NCBI GenBank assembly: GCA_039881045.1
Contig: JAYWVB010000021.1
Location: forward strand, 1 to 64,000
Source of the DNA: Chaetomium olivaceum
Lineage: Eukaryota > Ascomycota > Sordariomycetes > Sordariales > Chaetomiaceae
Reading direction: 5' to 3'
Length of the DNA: 64,000 bases
In this document: positions 1 through 11,174 of the stretch, piece after piece
How positions within the stretch are numbered: position 1 is the stretch's first letter
How the letters are laid out: every line of letters starts with the position of its first letter
The notes under the pieces: generated by a model
What the model saw: only the letters and a program-made list of their open reading frames with translations
What the model was told of the DNA's origin: nothing
Databases searched by the model: none
Position numbers and translations under genes: made by a program

Positions 1-368
1 GAAGTACCTAAATAAGTCAACAATTGGATGGACCGGAATACTCGAAAGTACTCAAAGAGAGACAGCCTGTTTTGCACGTGCTACGAGGGATGCAAAAGGG
101 TCCGTGCATGGTAAGTCGCTTATCGCGATAACATCGCTGGAAATTTGAGCCGATCACGACTCCAACACCGATGAATTTCAAAACGCCATGAGATGATCAT
201 AAATCGACATTGAAAATACCACCGCACTTTCTGTTGTGAAAAGTGGCGAAGCCTATCGATCTCCCTTCCCGACCGAAAAGCCTCTCTAGAGGTCGGCGCA
301 AGCCTAATGTGCTTGTAGTGCCGTTAAATCTCCCTCAGAGGAAGCTCAGAAACAAACTTAGAGCCACC
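1..368. other. Left-edge upstream region
   Basis: No coding sequence is recognisable between the window edge and the TIM54 start. It presumably contains the TIM54 promoter and leader. No clear motif was singled out. Confidence 0.4.
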
Positions 369-1836
369 ATGGCCGATCCTACACCTACACCACCCCCGCC
401 GCCGGCTGCCAATGCTGTATGAACCCCCGGGAACTGGGCTCTGTCTTGTATTCCCTTTTCTAACAACACCTCTATGTAGGCGCCGAAAGCACCCCCTCGG
501 AACCAAGCCCTACGCATGCTGGGTCTACCTGCCCTCCCACGCAAATTACCGTCTCGGAACTGGATGATATTCTGGACCATCTCGGGCGCAATAACAGCAG
601 GTATAATCTACGACAAACGCGAGAAGAAGAGAGCCATCGCAAAATGGTCACACGCAGTCGAGCATTTGGCTAGAGAACCGTTACCCGACAACAGCCTCGG
701 CCTAGCGCAACCGCGCAAGTGACTATCTACCTCTCAAGTCCGCCTGGCGATGGCCTGCGCGTTGCTCAGGACCACTACACCGAGTATGTGAAGCCAATTC
801 TGGCTGCCAGTGGGTTGGACTGGGAGTTTGTGCAGGGCCGCCGGGAGGGTGATGTACGCGCCTACGTAGCTGAGCGTGTGCGTCGGCTCCGCAACAGCTG
901 GGAAAACAATGGCGAGCTAGACCCTTCAAAGGAGCCCACCAAGGAGGAGATTGTCGAGGCATTCCGCAAGTCGCGCGGCATTAAGGACTACGACGGCGTA
1001 CGGGGCGATGTTGTCATTGGCAGGCATACATGGAAGGAGTACCTCAGAGGCTTACACGAGGGTTGGTTGGGCTCTCTTGCGCCGCCTCCAGAACCGCTCC
1101 CAGCAGCTCCCACTGTGGAGTCGACGACGGAGGATAAGCCCGCTGAGGACCAGGCGGCCGAAGGCAAACCCGCCGAAGAGAAGCCTGCCGAAAAGAAGCC
1201 AGCAGAAGAGGCAAAGAAGCCCAAGAGGCCGCCCCAACCAAAACCTCATAACACCACAGCCGACTACCCTGATAGCATTCCTCCCTCCTCGCGCCCCTAA
1301 CGAGTTCGATCCCTCTGCGCCCATCCGGCGAGCCCCACCTCCTTGGCTTTCTCAACACCCCGACCCGCCTCTACCGCTTTTTCAACCGGCGCAAGCTGGC
1401 CGACGAGATCGGCCGGGAAGTCGCCGCCGTCTGCTTGTGCACATACCGCGAGTACCAGCAGCTCGCAGCCGACTCGGACGCCGCCAGCCCATCGGGCTCA
1501 GCGACCAGCCGCAATACGAGCAACAAAAGGAGGTTGGGGTGGGAAGAAAAGACTGGGTTAAGACAGTCTGGAAGGAGGTTGACCCGAAGGACGCCGAGGC
1601 CGCTGAGGTTGTCGAAAAGATCCACGCGAAGCCATCGTCATGGACTCGCGCATCGCTGAGCGCATGCGCCGCTTCCAGTTACAGCCGAGGATGAGGAGCG
1701 GGTACGCAAGATCGTGGTGCCGAAGAGGAGATCGAGGGCTGGACCAAGGGGAAGTTGCGCAGTTGTACGGTGGGGTGCGGAAGAAGGCGTTCGAGAAGAA
1801 GAAGGCCTCGCCTTGGACGGCGAGGATCTGGACTGA
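369..1836 (+). CDS. TIM54: TIM54-like TIM22-complex subunit, frame-disrupted
   Basis: Homologue of Tim54, an inner-membrane subunit of the mitochondrial TIM22 complex that inserts carrier proteins. The start ATG at 369 has a good context (gccaccATGG). Exon 1 (369-416) codes a short proline-rich N-terminus; an intron of 417-479 follows, then exon 2 from 480. The conserved block NWMIFWTISGAITAGIIYDK (about residues 43-62) holds the single transmembrane helix. Downstream conserved pieces such as VTIYLSSPPGDGL, NEFDPSAP, LLGFLNTPTRLYRFFNRRKL, DWVKTVWKEVDPKD and EEIEGWTKGKL are all present in order, but they sit in different frames. The product ends DGEDLD followed by a stop at 1834-1836. At least seven frame changes lie between about 719 and 1825. 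The first would be repaired by one extra G after the lysine codon at 717-719. All conserved parts are present, so consensus error is likelier than a pseudogene. Confidence 0.8.
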
Positions 1837-2118
1837 AGAGGGGAGTCAGGTGTTGTTGCATAAATGGTGTACTTGTATGATGTTCGGTGTAAATGTTGGG
1901 GTATCACGGTGCATAGCTGTGGTCACGGCGGCCATATTGTAGGACTAAATGATAGATCTCAGCGGGTGGGGACAACGGGCGTCCCGACCTGTATCGGCAT
2001 AATGAAACCCCTCTTGTTATTAGTTGCGGTTGTGCTAGGTCAGTGAGCCTGATAACAGGACGCGAAGCAGGACGCCTCTGCAAGCTCTCGCATTGCCACG
2101 GAAGCTACAGGCCATGTC

Positions 2119-3081
2119 TCAGTCATCCTCGTCGTCTTCGTCCGATCCATAGTCCACCAACAGCCCCCCAGGTTTTGCCGTACTTTTAGCTGTCACCTGT
2201 GCTGGCGGTACGGGCGCTGTAGCCGTCGTTGGCTGTGCCACTGTTTTCGGCACCACTTTCGATGCCTCCCCGTTACCACTAGCACTTGATTCCTTCCCTT
2301 TCTCTCCGTTGCCCTCCTCAGCAACCACCTCCCCTTTCGCATCACCTTTCCCCTCCCATCCTTCCCTTCCTTCCCGACCGCCTTCCCACACCACACCACC
2401 ACCACCACCACCACCAGACTCCTTCTCACCCAAACCCCAACACCTTTCAACCTCTTCTTCCCTTCCCCTCCTTCCCCCCTCCTCCTCTTCCTCCCCACCA
2501 CCCCAAACCCAAACCCCTCCTCCACCCCATCCAACCCATCCACCCCCTCCCCTTCCCCCTCCCCCACTTCACCACTCCCTTCCGCTGCGCATCCCGAAAA
2601 GCCTTCACCCCCCTCTCCACCTCCCTCCGCGCCCCTTCCTCCTCCTCCCTCTTCCGCCTCCTCACCTCCTCCAAAAAGTCCACCTCGTCATCGTCCAGCG
2701 CACGGAACTGGTTGCGCAGACGGTGCGCTTCCTCAAAGGCAGCTTGCTTGGCGGCCTTGTTGGCTTGCAGCACGTCGTAGAGCGACTGCTGCTGGGCGGA
2801 GTTGGCCTGCTGGCGGGCTTCCTCGCGGCGGCGCCGGTCGGCTTCGAGTTGGGCGGTGGCGGCGGCCCAGGCGGCTTGTTTGGGGGTGGGGTTTTGTTGG
2901 GGGGGTTGGGGGTGGTGGTGGTGGTGGTGGTGGTTGTGGTGGTTGTTGTTGCTAGTGGTGGTGGTGGTGGTGGTAGTGGTGATGATGTGCTTGATGGGTT
3001 GGGGTTGGGGTTGGAAGGGGGTGCGGCGGGTTCACCTGTTGCGGCATTGATGGCGCCGGCGGAGACGAAACGGGAGGACAT
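2119..3081 (-). CDS. NIP30/FAM192A (PSME3IP1)-like nuclear protein, frame-disrupted
   Basis: Start ATG at 3081 gives MSSRFVSAGAI, the usual opening of the NIP30/FAM192A family. A long proline/threonine low-complexity tract (about 2890-2990, made of GGT-type repeats on the plus strand) follows. In another frame come QAAWAAATAQLEADRRRREE and the conserved NIP30 block SLYDVLQANKAAKQAAFEE, then RALDDDEVDFLEEVRRRK. A basic KRRRGEGGEGKKRLKGV segment and a C-terminal LVDYGSDEDDEDD tail lie in two further frames. The three shifts all go the same way (one base lost each time) and fall in G/C-run DNA, so undercalled homopolymers are a likely cause. Animal members bind the proteasome activator PA28gamma; the fungal role is not known to me. 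The gene is divergent from the GlnRS gene. Confidence 0.65.
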
Positions 3082-3759
3082 GGTGTTGTTTCCTTTGTTG
3101 TTGTTGTCCTTAACCTTGTGACTTCCTCCGCGGGGTATGGTTTGGTAGGGAATATCGCGTTCTCTCGCGTACCAAGTTGTTTTGTATTTGTTCAAGTCGG
3201 TCAAAGCAAATCCCGATGTATGCAGTTAGATAACCCTAACCCCCTCACCTCTATGACGGATCTTCCTTGCTTCACGAAAGCGTTTGATTCGATTTACCAC
3301 AATAAATAATTGCAACTCGGTTAGCACGAACGATGGTATGTCAACTAACCCTACTGGTCGATGGTTCGTGTTAGTAAGTTTTGCACTTGGTTCGGTAAAT
3401 GGCAATGCAAATGCTCAGAAACTGGAATATTCGAGCAACCCAGGGTTAGGGTTTATGAGAAGAGACCGCTGGAGGTATTTTGGCTGGCTCAAGGAAGTCA
3501 AATAAACAAGTCAAATCCAAACGCTTATTCGATTGGCTGGGAGGGCTGACTTGGCTTGGCTTGTTTGTATTTAACTTAACTTGCAGAATATATCTGATTT
3601 GCGGCGAGCCTTGCTCGCCCTAGCGATTCCATAGTTGCCGTGACTCACCACCCCAATAAATACAGCTGATGACAAGATCCGCGACCTGTTGGTGATCAAC
3701 TCGATCTCATAGCACCAGCGTGTCGTCAGATTCAACAGCAGTTTAACACGGCTACTACC
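3082..3759. promoter_or_regulatory. Divergent promoter region with telobox-like motifs
   Basis: This is the shared upstream region of the NIP30-like gene (-) and the GlnRS gene (+). It contains three telomere-unit-like words: AACCCTAACCCC at 3232-3243, AACTAACCCTAC at 3343-3354 and GGGTTAGGGTTT at 3443-3454. Telobox sequences (AAACCCTAA) are known promoter elements of translation genes in plants and some fungi. Their use here is inference. A CCAAT-type box in reverse (ATTGG) lies near 3533. Confidence 0.4.
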
Positions 3760-5896
3760 ATGGCAGACGCCATTAGCGAACAAACTGCCAAGCTGCAGCT
3801 TGACGAAGAGACGGGGGAGATGGTCTCGAAGAATGAACTCAAGAAGCGTATGCAGAAGCGGGCCCAGAAGGCTGCCGCCGCGTCTCGTCACTTCGACTTA
3901 AAAGCGCCACCAAAACAGACTCTTCGAAATCAGGAGCCGGTCAAGGCGTTGACCAGCAAGCCGACCACGGCCGAGGAGCCTATCGACCAGAATGCCATGT
4001 TTGAGCGGGGCTTCCTTGCTGAGGTCTACAAGCTGCGGCCTTCGAAAGATGTCATCACGCGATTCCCTCCGGGACCTAACGGGTACCTTCATGTAATACC
4101 CCCCCCATTTAGCCATTAGTTCGGAAACAGACTAACATGAAGGGGAGGGCAGGTTGGGCACTCCAAGGCAATTGCCGTCAATTTTGGGTTTGCAAGGTAT
4201 CATGGTGGCAAAACGGTGAGGCTACCTCTCGGCCGTTATATATCCCTTGAGTAGGAGCTGAGACCTTGTAGATCCTGAGATTCGACGACACGAACCCCGA
4301 TGCTGAGAAAGAAGAGTACTTTGCGGCCATCGAGGAGACAATCCGATGGCTTGGATTTTCCCCCTCCAGCATCACCTATGCGTCCGATTACTTCCAGCGC
4401 ATGTATGACCTCGCCGAGGAACTCATCAAGAAGGAGAAGGCGTACGTATGTCACTGCAACGAGACCGAGACAAAGCTGCAGCGCGGCGGCGAGGATGGTT
4501 CAACGCCACGATATCGATGCCAGCACGCAGAGCAAGACGTTGAAACCAACCTGATCAAGTTTCGCGGCATGCGTGACGGTGAGTACCTGCCCCAGACCGC
4601 CTGGCTCCGAATGAAGCAGGACATCGAGACCCCCAACCCCCAGATGTGGGATATTGCCGCCTACCGCATCCCCAAGAACCAGGAGCCGCATTTCCGGACG
4701 GGCACCAAATGGCGGATCTATCCGACCTACGACTTCGCGCACTGCCTGTGCGACAGCTTCGAAGGCATCACTCACAGCCTGTGTACGACTGAGTTCACCA
4801 TGTCACGAGAGAGCTATGAGTGGCTAAATCAGTATGGATTCATCCCTCCTCCTCCCTATATTAACCACTTATTAACAGAAGGAGGCTCTTGGTTGAGTTT
4901 CAGCCCATGCAACGCGAGTTCGGCCGCTTGAACCTTAAAGGGACCATTATGAGCAAGAGACACCTCAGGAGGCTGATAGAAAGCAAGATCGTCCGCGGCT
5001 GGGATGATCCGCGCCTTTACACCCTCAAGGGTATCCGGCGGCGCGGCGTACCCCCGGGCGCCCTCCTCGCTTTCATCGCCGAGCTCGGTGTGACCACTGC
5101 CAAGACGTCCATCGAGATCAAGCGCTTCGAGCAGTCTGTTCGACGCTATCTCGAGAGGACCGTTCCCCGCCTGATGCTCGTTCTCGACCCCGTCCCTATG
5201 GTGATCGAAGACGCCGAGGAGCAGGACCTTGACGCACCCTTTTCGCCAAAAGACCCCAGCATGGGCTCCCACAAGATCAAACTCACGAGAACGGTTTATA
5301 TCGAACGTTCCGACTTCCGCGAGGTGGACAGCAAGGATTACTTTCGCCTCGCCCCAGGCAAAACCGTCGGTCTTCTGCAGATGCCGCACCCCATCAAAGC
5401 CGTGTCTTTCACGAAAGACGATGTCACAGGAGCGGTTACCGAGGTCAGGGCCGTTTTTGAGAAGGAAGGGAAGAAGCCCAAGACGTATATCCAATGGGTG
5501 CCCCACGGGTCACCGGCAGCCGAGGTCCGCGTCCATACGGCATTGTTCAAGTCGGACCAGCCGGGTGCCCGCGGCGGGTTTATGAACGACATTTGCCCAG
5601 ATAGCGAGACGATCTGGCCGGACGCGATGGTCGAGGCTGGCTTCTACGAGGTCCGCCGCCGCGCGCCCTGGCCCGCGGCTGAGGGGGAGAAAGAGGGTGA
5701 GGTTGGGCCTGAGAGCGTTAGGTTCCAGGCGATGCGGGTGGGATACTTTGTGAGTGGTTACCTCGCGTGCTACATTTGCGTCGTCAATACTAATTCCGTT
5801 TATTCATGACAGGCTCTTGATTCTGACAGCACCGACGAGAAAATTGTACTGAACCGTATTGTCCCGTTAAAAGAGGATTCTGGGAAGAGCGGCTAG
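3760..5896 (+). CDS. GLN4: Glutaminyl-tRNA synthetase, cytosolic
   Basis: Class I aminoacyl-tRNA synthetase that charges tRNA-Gln. Five exons: 3760-4092, 4153-4215, 4272-4831, 4879-5749, 5813-5896; the joined frame is intact and codes about 636 residues. Intron 1 splits the ATP-binding signature, giving PNGYLH/VGHSKA (an HVGH version of HIGH at residues 111-114). The KMSKS-type loop is MSKR at 343-346. RFDDTNP, TGTKWRIYPTYDFAH, SLCTTEF and GWDDPRLYTL identify the catalytic core, and RRRGVPPGA is typical of GlnRS rather than GluRS. The C-terminal beta-barrel anticodon-binding part contains FYEVRRRAPW-like sequence and ends at the TAG at 5894-5896. The long N-terminal extension of yeast Gln4 is absent; the N-terminus here is a lysine-rich segment of about 90 residues. 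This is one of the few genes here with no frame break. Confidence 0.95.
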
Positions 5897-8157
5897 TATG
5901 CTAGTATTGGCTTGACGGAGGGTGAACCGCCCACTTTCTCTTGGAAAGGAAAGAAGGGTGTTTGTCTTTTCCTGGTATTGTTAGAAGAGCACTGCAGATG
6001 CCCAAATCCCCGAACCATACACCGCCAGCGCCGTCCCGGGAGGTACAGCTTATACAGCATACACGCTATCAGTATGCCCCCTCCGTACATGCCGTCCAAA
6101 CGGGCCGCACGCTTAGCAGTTCTCCCCAGGGGTTACCTCCCTGTACCCTTCCCAGTCACGCTCCTCTCGAGTGCCCCTGATTGGCCTCACGAAAAATTCA
6201 GCTGGCTCGCCCTGGCTTGCGCAACCAACTGCTTCAAAGTCCCTTCAGTCGGGGGCAGTGAAGGTGAAGGGAAAACTAAAACAAGGGTGAGGTTGCTGAC
6301 AACTGCCAGACGAACTGGCCCCACCAGCCATCTTGTCTCAGTTTTCAAGGTTAAGTGAAGCTCTGGCCTCATTTTATTTCTCTCGTCGTCCTTTTCCCAC
6401 GTGGTGCTTTTGGCTTGCTAAACAGGGTCTGCAATTATCATAACATGCCACGCGAGCTCTTCCACCCAACTGAAGTCACAAGACACAGTCACTTTTCGCA
6501 CCATCGTAGCACTGAATGAGATGAGTGTCAGTTTTTTATTGTTTTTGTGTTGAGGTTGGTTCCATGACCAAAACCACACGCAGTGGTAAACTGCCTCGGC
6601 AAAAAAACACGCCCAAGATACCCGACTCCCGAATCTAAGTCCAGGCCTGCAGCATATCCGCCGAAAGGGAAGCCATAGCTAACCCAACCTCTTCCATTCC
6701 GTCCACTCTTCCCAAACCCCAGGCTTCATACACTCCTACCCTAACATCCCAATCTCAAGTCATCCATCTTCTTGTTCCTCGGCCCCAAGCTCGTCAAGTC
6801 GTAATGCTAGGTAATGTAAAAAGACAAAGGAAGCCCCTCATGCCTCTCGGCGATGGCTCCAAAAACTCCGAAAACAGGGACATGAAAAAAGGGCTGTCCG
6901 CTGTTTCCGTTCCCTCGTCATCCCCGAATCCACCACCCGTACCATGAAAAGAGCCGCGAACCCATAAGAAGCCCTTCTAGCCACACCTCCGAATGAAGTA
7001 GGGGGGACCATCAGCTGTGTCAGCTTGAAGGTAACCTTGCAGTCTGTCTTGACCACATGCTGTAATCACCAGCTCCCCCATGAAAGTGAGATCGTTGAAC
7101 GAACCTCAGCCGGTATAGAAATCAGAAGGGGAATTAGACAGACAAACAAAGAAAACAACGAAAACATGATGCCCCCCAAACCACACACAGAGGGGGAAAA
7201 CAAAACTGTGCAGACAGGGATAGGGGATCGCAAGTCCAACTTTTCAACCTCGTGACCGAATCCCACAAAAAGCAATTAGTACCCGTGGAAATAGCACCCT
7301 TATATGTACTTGCGAATCCAGCAAACTTTTGATCAAAAGAAAAACACCGCGGCAAAACTGATCGCTTTTTTGAATCGCACCCAGCTGCACGACCATCTCA
7401 GTAACTCGCATGGTGTGAGCAAAAGGTACCGCCGTCTTTTGCCGACATGTGGCCGCCATAAAGCATCGTCTTGTCTGAAAAGAGCCGGGTGGGGAGGGGA
7501 GCAGCCATTGACCGAACAAGAGCCTTTGGGTTCGGAAACCCCAAAACCCTTGCCTATCAACAGCCGTCGCCCTCGTTGTCAAAAGAGGCCCACTCGGCTC
7601 AAGCCCCAAAATGGTGGAGCCGACTGAAAAAAAATCTGAAAGTGCCGGGGAAAAGAACCGTTTCGCCAAATCTATGATGAAAACCCGAAAGAAAAGCACA
7701 ATGGTATTTAAACCCAAAAACGCCGATGTAATGGAAGGGACCGGTATACCGAAAAGGGAATCTCATTAGTCGAGAATGACGAAGTCCGGACCCAGTGATC
7801 GAAATGAGGACGCAACTGTCCATAGAACCGAACCTGCCACCTTGTGACAGACCTTTGGCGGCATCCCATCACACAAACAGGGATAAGGTGGGCCAACAGG
7901 CTCGGATGTTGAGGCCGGGGACCATGGCGCTCGACATGGATGAGTGGTCTCTCCTGTCCGGACAGTCGCTCGGGGTATCTGAATGCAAATGTATCGAATC
8001 TCCGATGTGCCCTGAATGAAACCTGGGTCCAGGTAGCGATGCGAGGGAAGGGCAGAACCGTGCCCCGTAAAAAGCCCCAATCAAAAGATGGCAGCAAGAA
8101 CGCCGAAACGCGCCGATAGATTCATCAACCCAGAGACGTGGCCGCCGGGTTTTCCCA
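5897..8157. other. Intergenic region between convergent GlnRS and cyclin genes
   Basis: About 2.3 kb with only short, non-conserved open frames on both strands. It should hold the 3' ends of both neighbours' transcripts. I see no RNA gene, transposon or conserved peptide in it. Confidence 0.5.
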
Positions 8158-9288
8158 TTAACCAACAACGGCTTGTCCATAGCCGTGGCCGCCAAAGTAG
8201 CCGGGGGCCTTGTTGTGTAGGCCACCGCAGCTGCCGCAGTTGCAGTCGGCAACGCCCGGGTGCTCCCAGATGTTGTGGCCGTAACCGTAATAGTTACCAT
8301 AACTGCCGGGGTTGCGGGAGGTATGGGTGCTGTGGCGGAAGCCGGCGTAAGGCGGGGATTGGTAGTGTCTCGAACCCGTGTTGTTGCCAACCAATGCGCC
8401 ATCGAACCATTCCGCGTAGTTCGAGTTGGCGAGCGCGGTCGAGTTAGCGTACTCCGGAGTACCGTATCCCGAATCGGGGGGCGTAAGTGGAGCGGCCTGC
8501 GACCACGAGGCCAGAGAATACGCCCACGGCGAAGGGTCGTGCCGGAACGAGGTTGTCGACGGCGCCTGGTTGCGCTTCGAGCTGGACAAGCGCTCGTACT
8601 CAGCAACTTGCTGCTGGTGCCAGGCCGAGTACAGCTGCTGAGCACGCGACCGAGACATCTCGGGTTCGACGGGCGACGCGATGCCGGCCAGGCGGTCGCG
8701 GTTGGCTTGCTGCTGCCTCTTCTTCGTCTCCTGCCACTCCTTCCAGTTCGACAGCCAGGCCTGGTAGTCCTTGCTCCCGTCCAGGTTGACATAGAGGCAC
8801 CACTGGATAGCGCCGAGCCACTCGTATTCCAGAGTGTTGAGCTCTTGGACCGGGATGCCACTCACTTCCGACCAAGACTTGTTCTGGAACGTGTTGTCGT
8901 CCAGAAACTTGCTCCCAAGAAGCAATGAAATGGTGAGCATGCGCCAGATCTGGCCCTCGGTGTGGTTTGCCTGCCCAGCGGCATGCATCATGTTGATGCG
9001 CTTGGCGAGGTAGTTCATGCCAAGAAGAATGGTGGTGCTCGGAAGGCGCGTCGAGGTCAAGATCTGCGATACGAACTTTCGGAAAGCTGGGTTGACTTGA
9101 CGCTGGGGCATCACGATCCTGGTTGCCATCTCCGAGACGTAGTCGGCCATGGGCTCGACCTCGTAGTCGAGCACGGCACAAACGCCACCCGGCATTTTGA
9201 TTGCTGATGGATCGGTTCGGGGGATCGGGTAGACGGTGAGGTACGAACTGCTTCGAGCAGGAGTGCAAGTGGGGCGGGGGGTTTCCAC
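8158..9288 (-). CDS. Pho85-type cyclin (PCL/Clg1-like)
   Basis: An intact single-exon frame of 376 residues. Residues about 65-170 form a cyclin box of the PHO80/PCL type: VNPAFRKFVSQILTSTRLP, then LLGMNYLAKRINMM, then WRMLTISLLLGSKFLDDNTF, then SWSEVSGI and LNTLEYEWLGAIQWCLYV. Such cyclins activate Pho85-like kinases and link nutrient status to the cell cycle, glycogen and polarity; the arrangement with a long disordered tail resembles yeast Clg1 and fission-yeast Mug80. The tail is rich in S, T, Y and G and contains an odd cysteine cluster, CNCGSCG, about 25 residues from the end. I start at the ATG at 9288. A spliced upstream start cannot be excluded, as more than 800 nt of upstream sequence has no stable alternative. 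Confidence 0.8.
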   Translation of the reverse strand: METPRPTCTPARSSSYLTVYPIPRTDPSAIKMPGGVCAVLDYEVEPMADYVSEMATRIVMPQRQVNPAFRKFVSQILTSTRLPSTTILLGMNYLAKRINMMHAAGQANHTEGQIWRMLTISLLLGSKFLDDNTFQNKSWSEVSGIPVQELNTLEYEWLGAIQWCLYVNLDGSKDYQAWLSNWKEWQETKKRQQQANRDRLAGIASPVEPEMSRSRAQQLYSAWHQQQVAEYERLSSSKRNQAPSTTSFRHDPSPWAYSLASWSQAAPLTPPDSGYGTPEYANSTALANSNYAEWFDGALVGNNTGSRHYQSPPYAGFRHSTHTSRNPGSYGNYYGYGHNIWEHPGVADCNCGSCGGLHNKAPGYFGGHGYGQAVVG

Positions 9289-10917
9289 GCTGTGCCGGTG
9301 CTTCCAGAGCCGAAGAGTCGGGAGATCTCGAATGGCGAGGGGAGTCGAGATCTAGTATGACAGCTGAGCCATAGAGTGTAGGGTTTTGTCGTCTACACTG
9401 GGGAAAGGTTGCGACAGGGTGGAGCAACTCCAAGGATCTGTTTTGAAATATCAAACCCACACAAAGAGAGAATCGTTGGCTCTTTGTAGGTGGCTGTGAA
9501 CAAGAGCCTGTTGGTCCAGACAATGCCGGTCGGTTGAACGTATGTCGAGAATCGACGGAAAGAAGTCGTGCGGGATTAGGAGATACGAAAAGGAACGTCT
9601 AAAGCACTGTTGTGTTATGGTTGTTAGCACATGCTCATCGGTTGGTGATGGAACGCATGACACCCTGCCCGTCAGGACCGAGCGATTCAAACTAGGGCCA
9701 TTCCGCTAGGTGGAAAGTGTGTCGGCAAGTCAAGGTGAGACCGGCTAGAATGTTTCGAGATTGGCATGGTCGACGCGTAGGTGTAAAGTGTTGTCGGGAA
9801 AGTCACGACTCAGCGCCGAGAGGTTGGAATCGCGTCAAAGGTTGAGTGTTGTCGGAGTCAAAACATGGCGAACCGTTCCCATCGCGCGCCCCAGTTTGAA
9901 ATCGTGCGAATCCCGGCCAGGTCGAATGCAAAATAAAGAAAGTGAAGGAGTGAGTACGAACCTCGCAGAAATCAACCGGAGACCATGCAATTCCTTGGTA
10001 TGGATTGGTGGGCGTCCTCCAGGTTGTGTCGATGGTGAAAACCAAAGGCACAACAGCACCCAGATCGGAAATACCGCTCGCGTACAGGCGCTGTTTTTCT
10101 GTCTCCGTTCGAGTCAACGAAGGGCGACAGGTATCCGAATCCTTTTAAGAACGACACAAAAATGAATTTGGCCGCTCGTCGGTCGCTCGATGCTCGGCGG
10201 ATTCAGCGATGGTCGAGGGGAGGAGGAGAGAGCACGTCGTGGAGGACGGGAGGTGGAAAGGGAAGAAGGGAAAAAGAACGGAATGCCTTTGCGGAGCAGT
10301 GAATCAAAGTGGCCTGGCTCCTCGCGAAAGGTGGGTAACGGTAACGTGAGTGGATCAGTGCTGGATGGGGCGAGGAACCCAGGCGATTTCCGCTAGTGAC
10401 ATGACCCAAGGGCCCACACATGGGTGGCCCGGCACAGGCGGGCACGGTCGCCGAACAAGTCAACCCAGGTCTCTGTGAATACACAGTACTTGTAAAGGAT
10501 GGATAGTGAGACTAGGCCTTGGACTGTAAGAAATCAAGATGAAATCTGGAAATGGAACAATCACTACCACACAAAGACTTCAAGCTCTGCACATTGATAC
10601 GGTACAAAGTATGCAGCACGCGGGTCAGGAGACGCGTATGGTTACGGTGAGGTAAACGCTGGGCTTCTGCATGGCAATTTCAGAAACGGTGGCATCCTGT
10701 GTCAATGGAATTTGGGGGTGAACAAGGTGACAGGGTAACGGGACAAGATGACGGAAATGACGGGGGTCATCAGCGCTGTCGAGCCTTCCAAAAATCTTGA
10801 GGGTGGCCAGTTTCCGCCAAGCGGTCAAAACGAGGGTGCCAAGGGGTTCCACATGATGAACGGGTAACCAAAACAGGGAGCAGGGAATGGAAGCGGGTCC
10901 AAACGGGCGTGGGTGAA

Positions 10918-11174
10918 TGCCAGCCAAGTGGGTGACAAAAAAAGCCAGACTGCAAAACGTTCCCACCACCAAGAACCACCACCAAAGACGTCGTTTTGTG
11001 CCAGTTTTTGAGAGCAGTTCTACAAAAAGAAGGCTATTCAATTCCCAGCATCTTTCTGTATAGACTTAACGTATTTTGCAAGTAAATAGTGGTAATTGAA
11101 TTGTGGTGGTTTGGTGATGTATGGTGGTTGGGACGTTTTGCAGTCTGGCTTTTTTTGTCACCCACTTGCCAGCC
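10918..11174. repeat. Inverted repeat able to form a long hairpin
   Basis: The left arm (10918-10985) and right arm (11101-11174) are reverse complements over about 60-70 bases with few mismatches, around a spacer of about 115 bases. The best-matched core is AAGTGGGTGACAAAAAAAGC followed by CAGACTGCAAAACGT on the left, with its complement on the right. Weaker complementarity continues outward for another 40 bases or so. No coding frame runs through it. It could be a MITE relic or a structured noncoding RNA. Confidence 0.75.

Noticed and set aside
2286..3121. Long plus-strand open frames rich in proline, serine and glycine opposite the NIP30-like gene
   Set aside because: They are antisense shadows of low-complexity DNA; the conserved NIP30 motifs lie on the minus strand.
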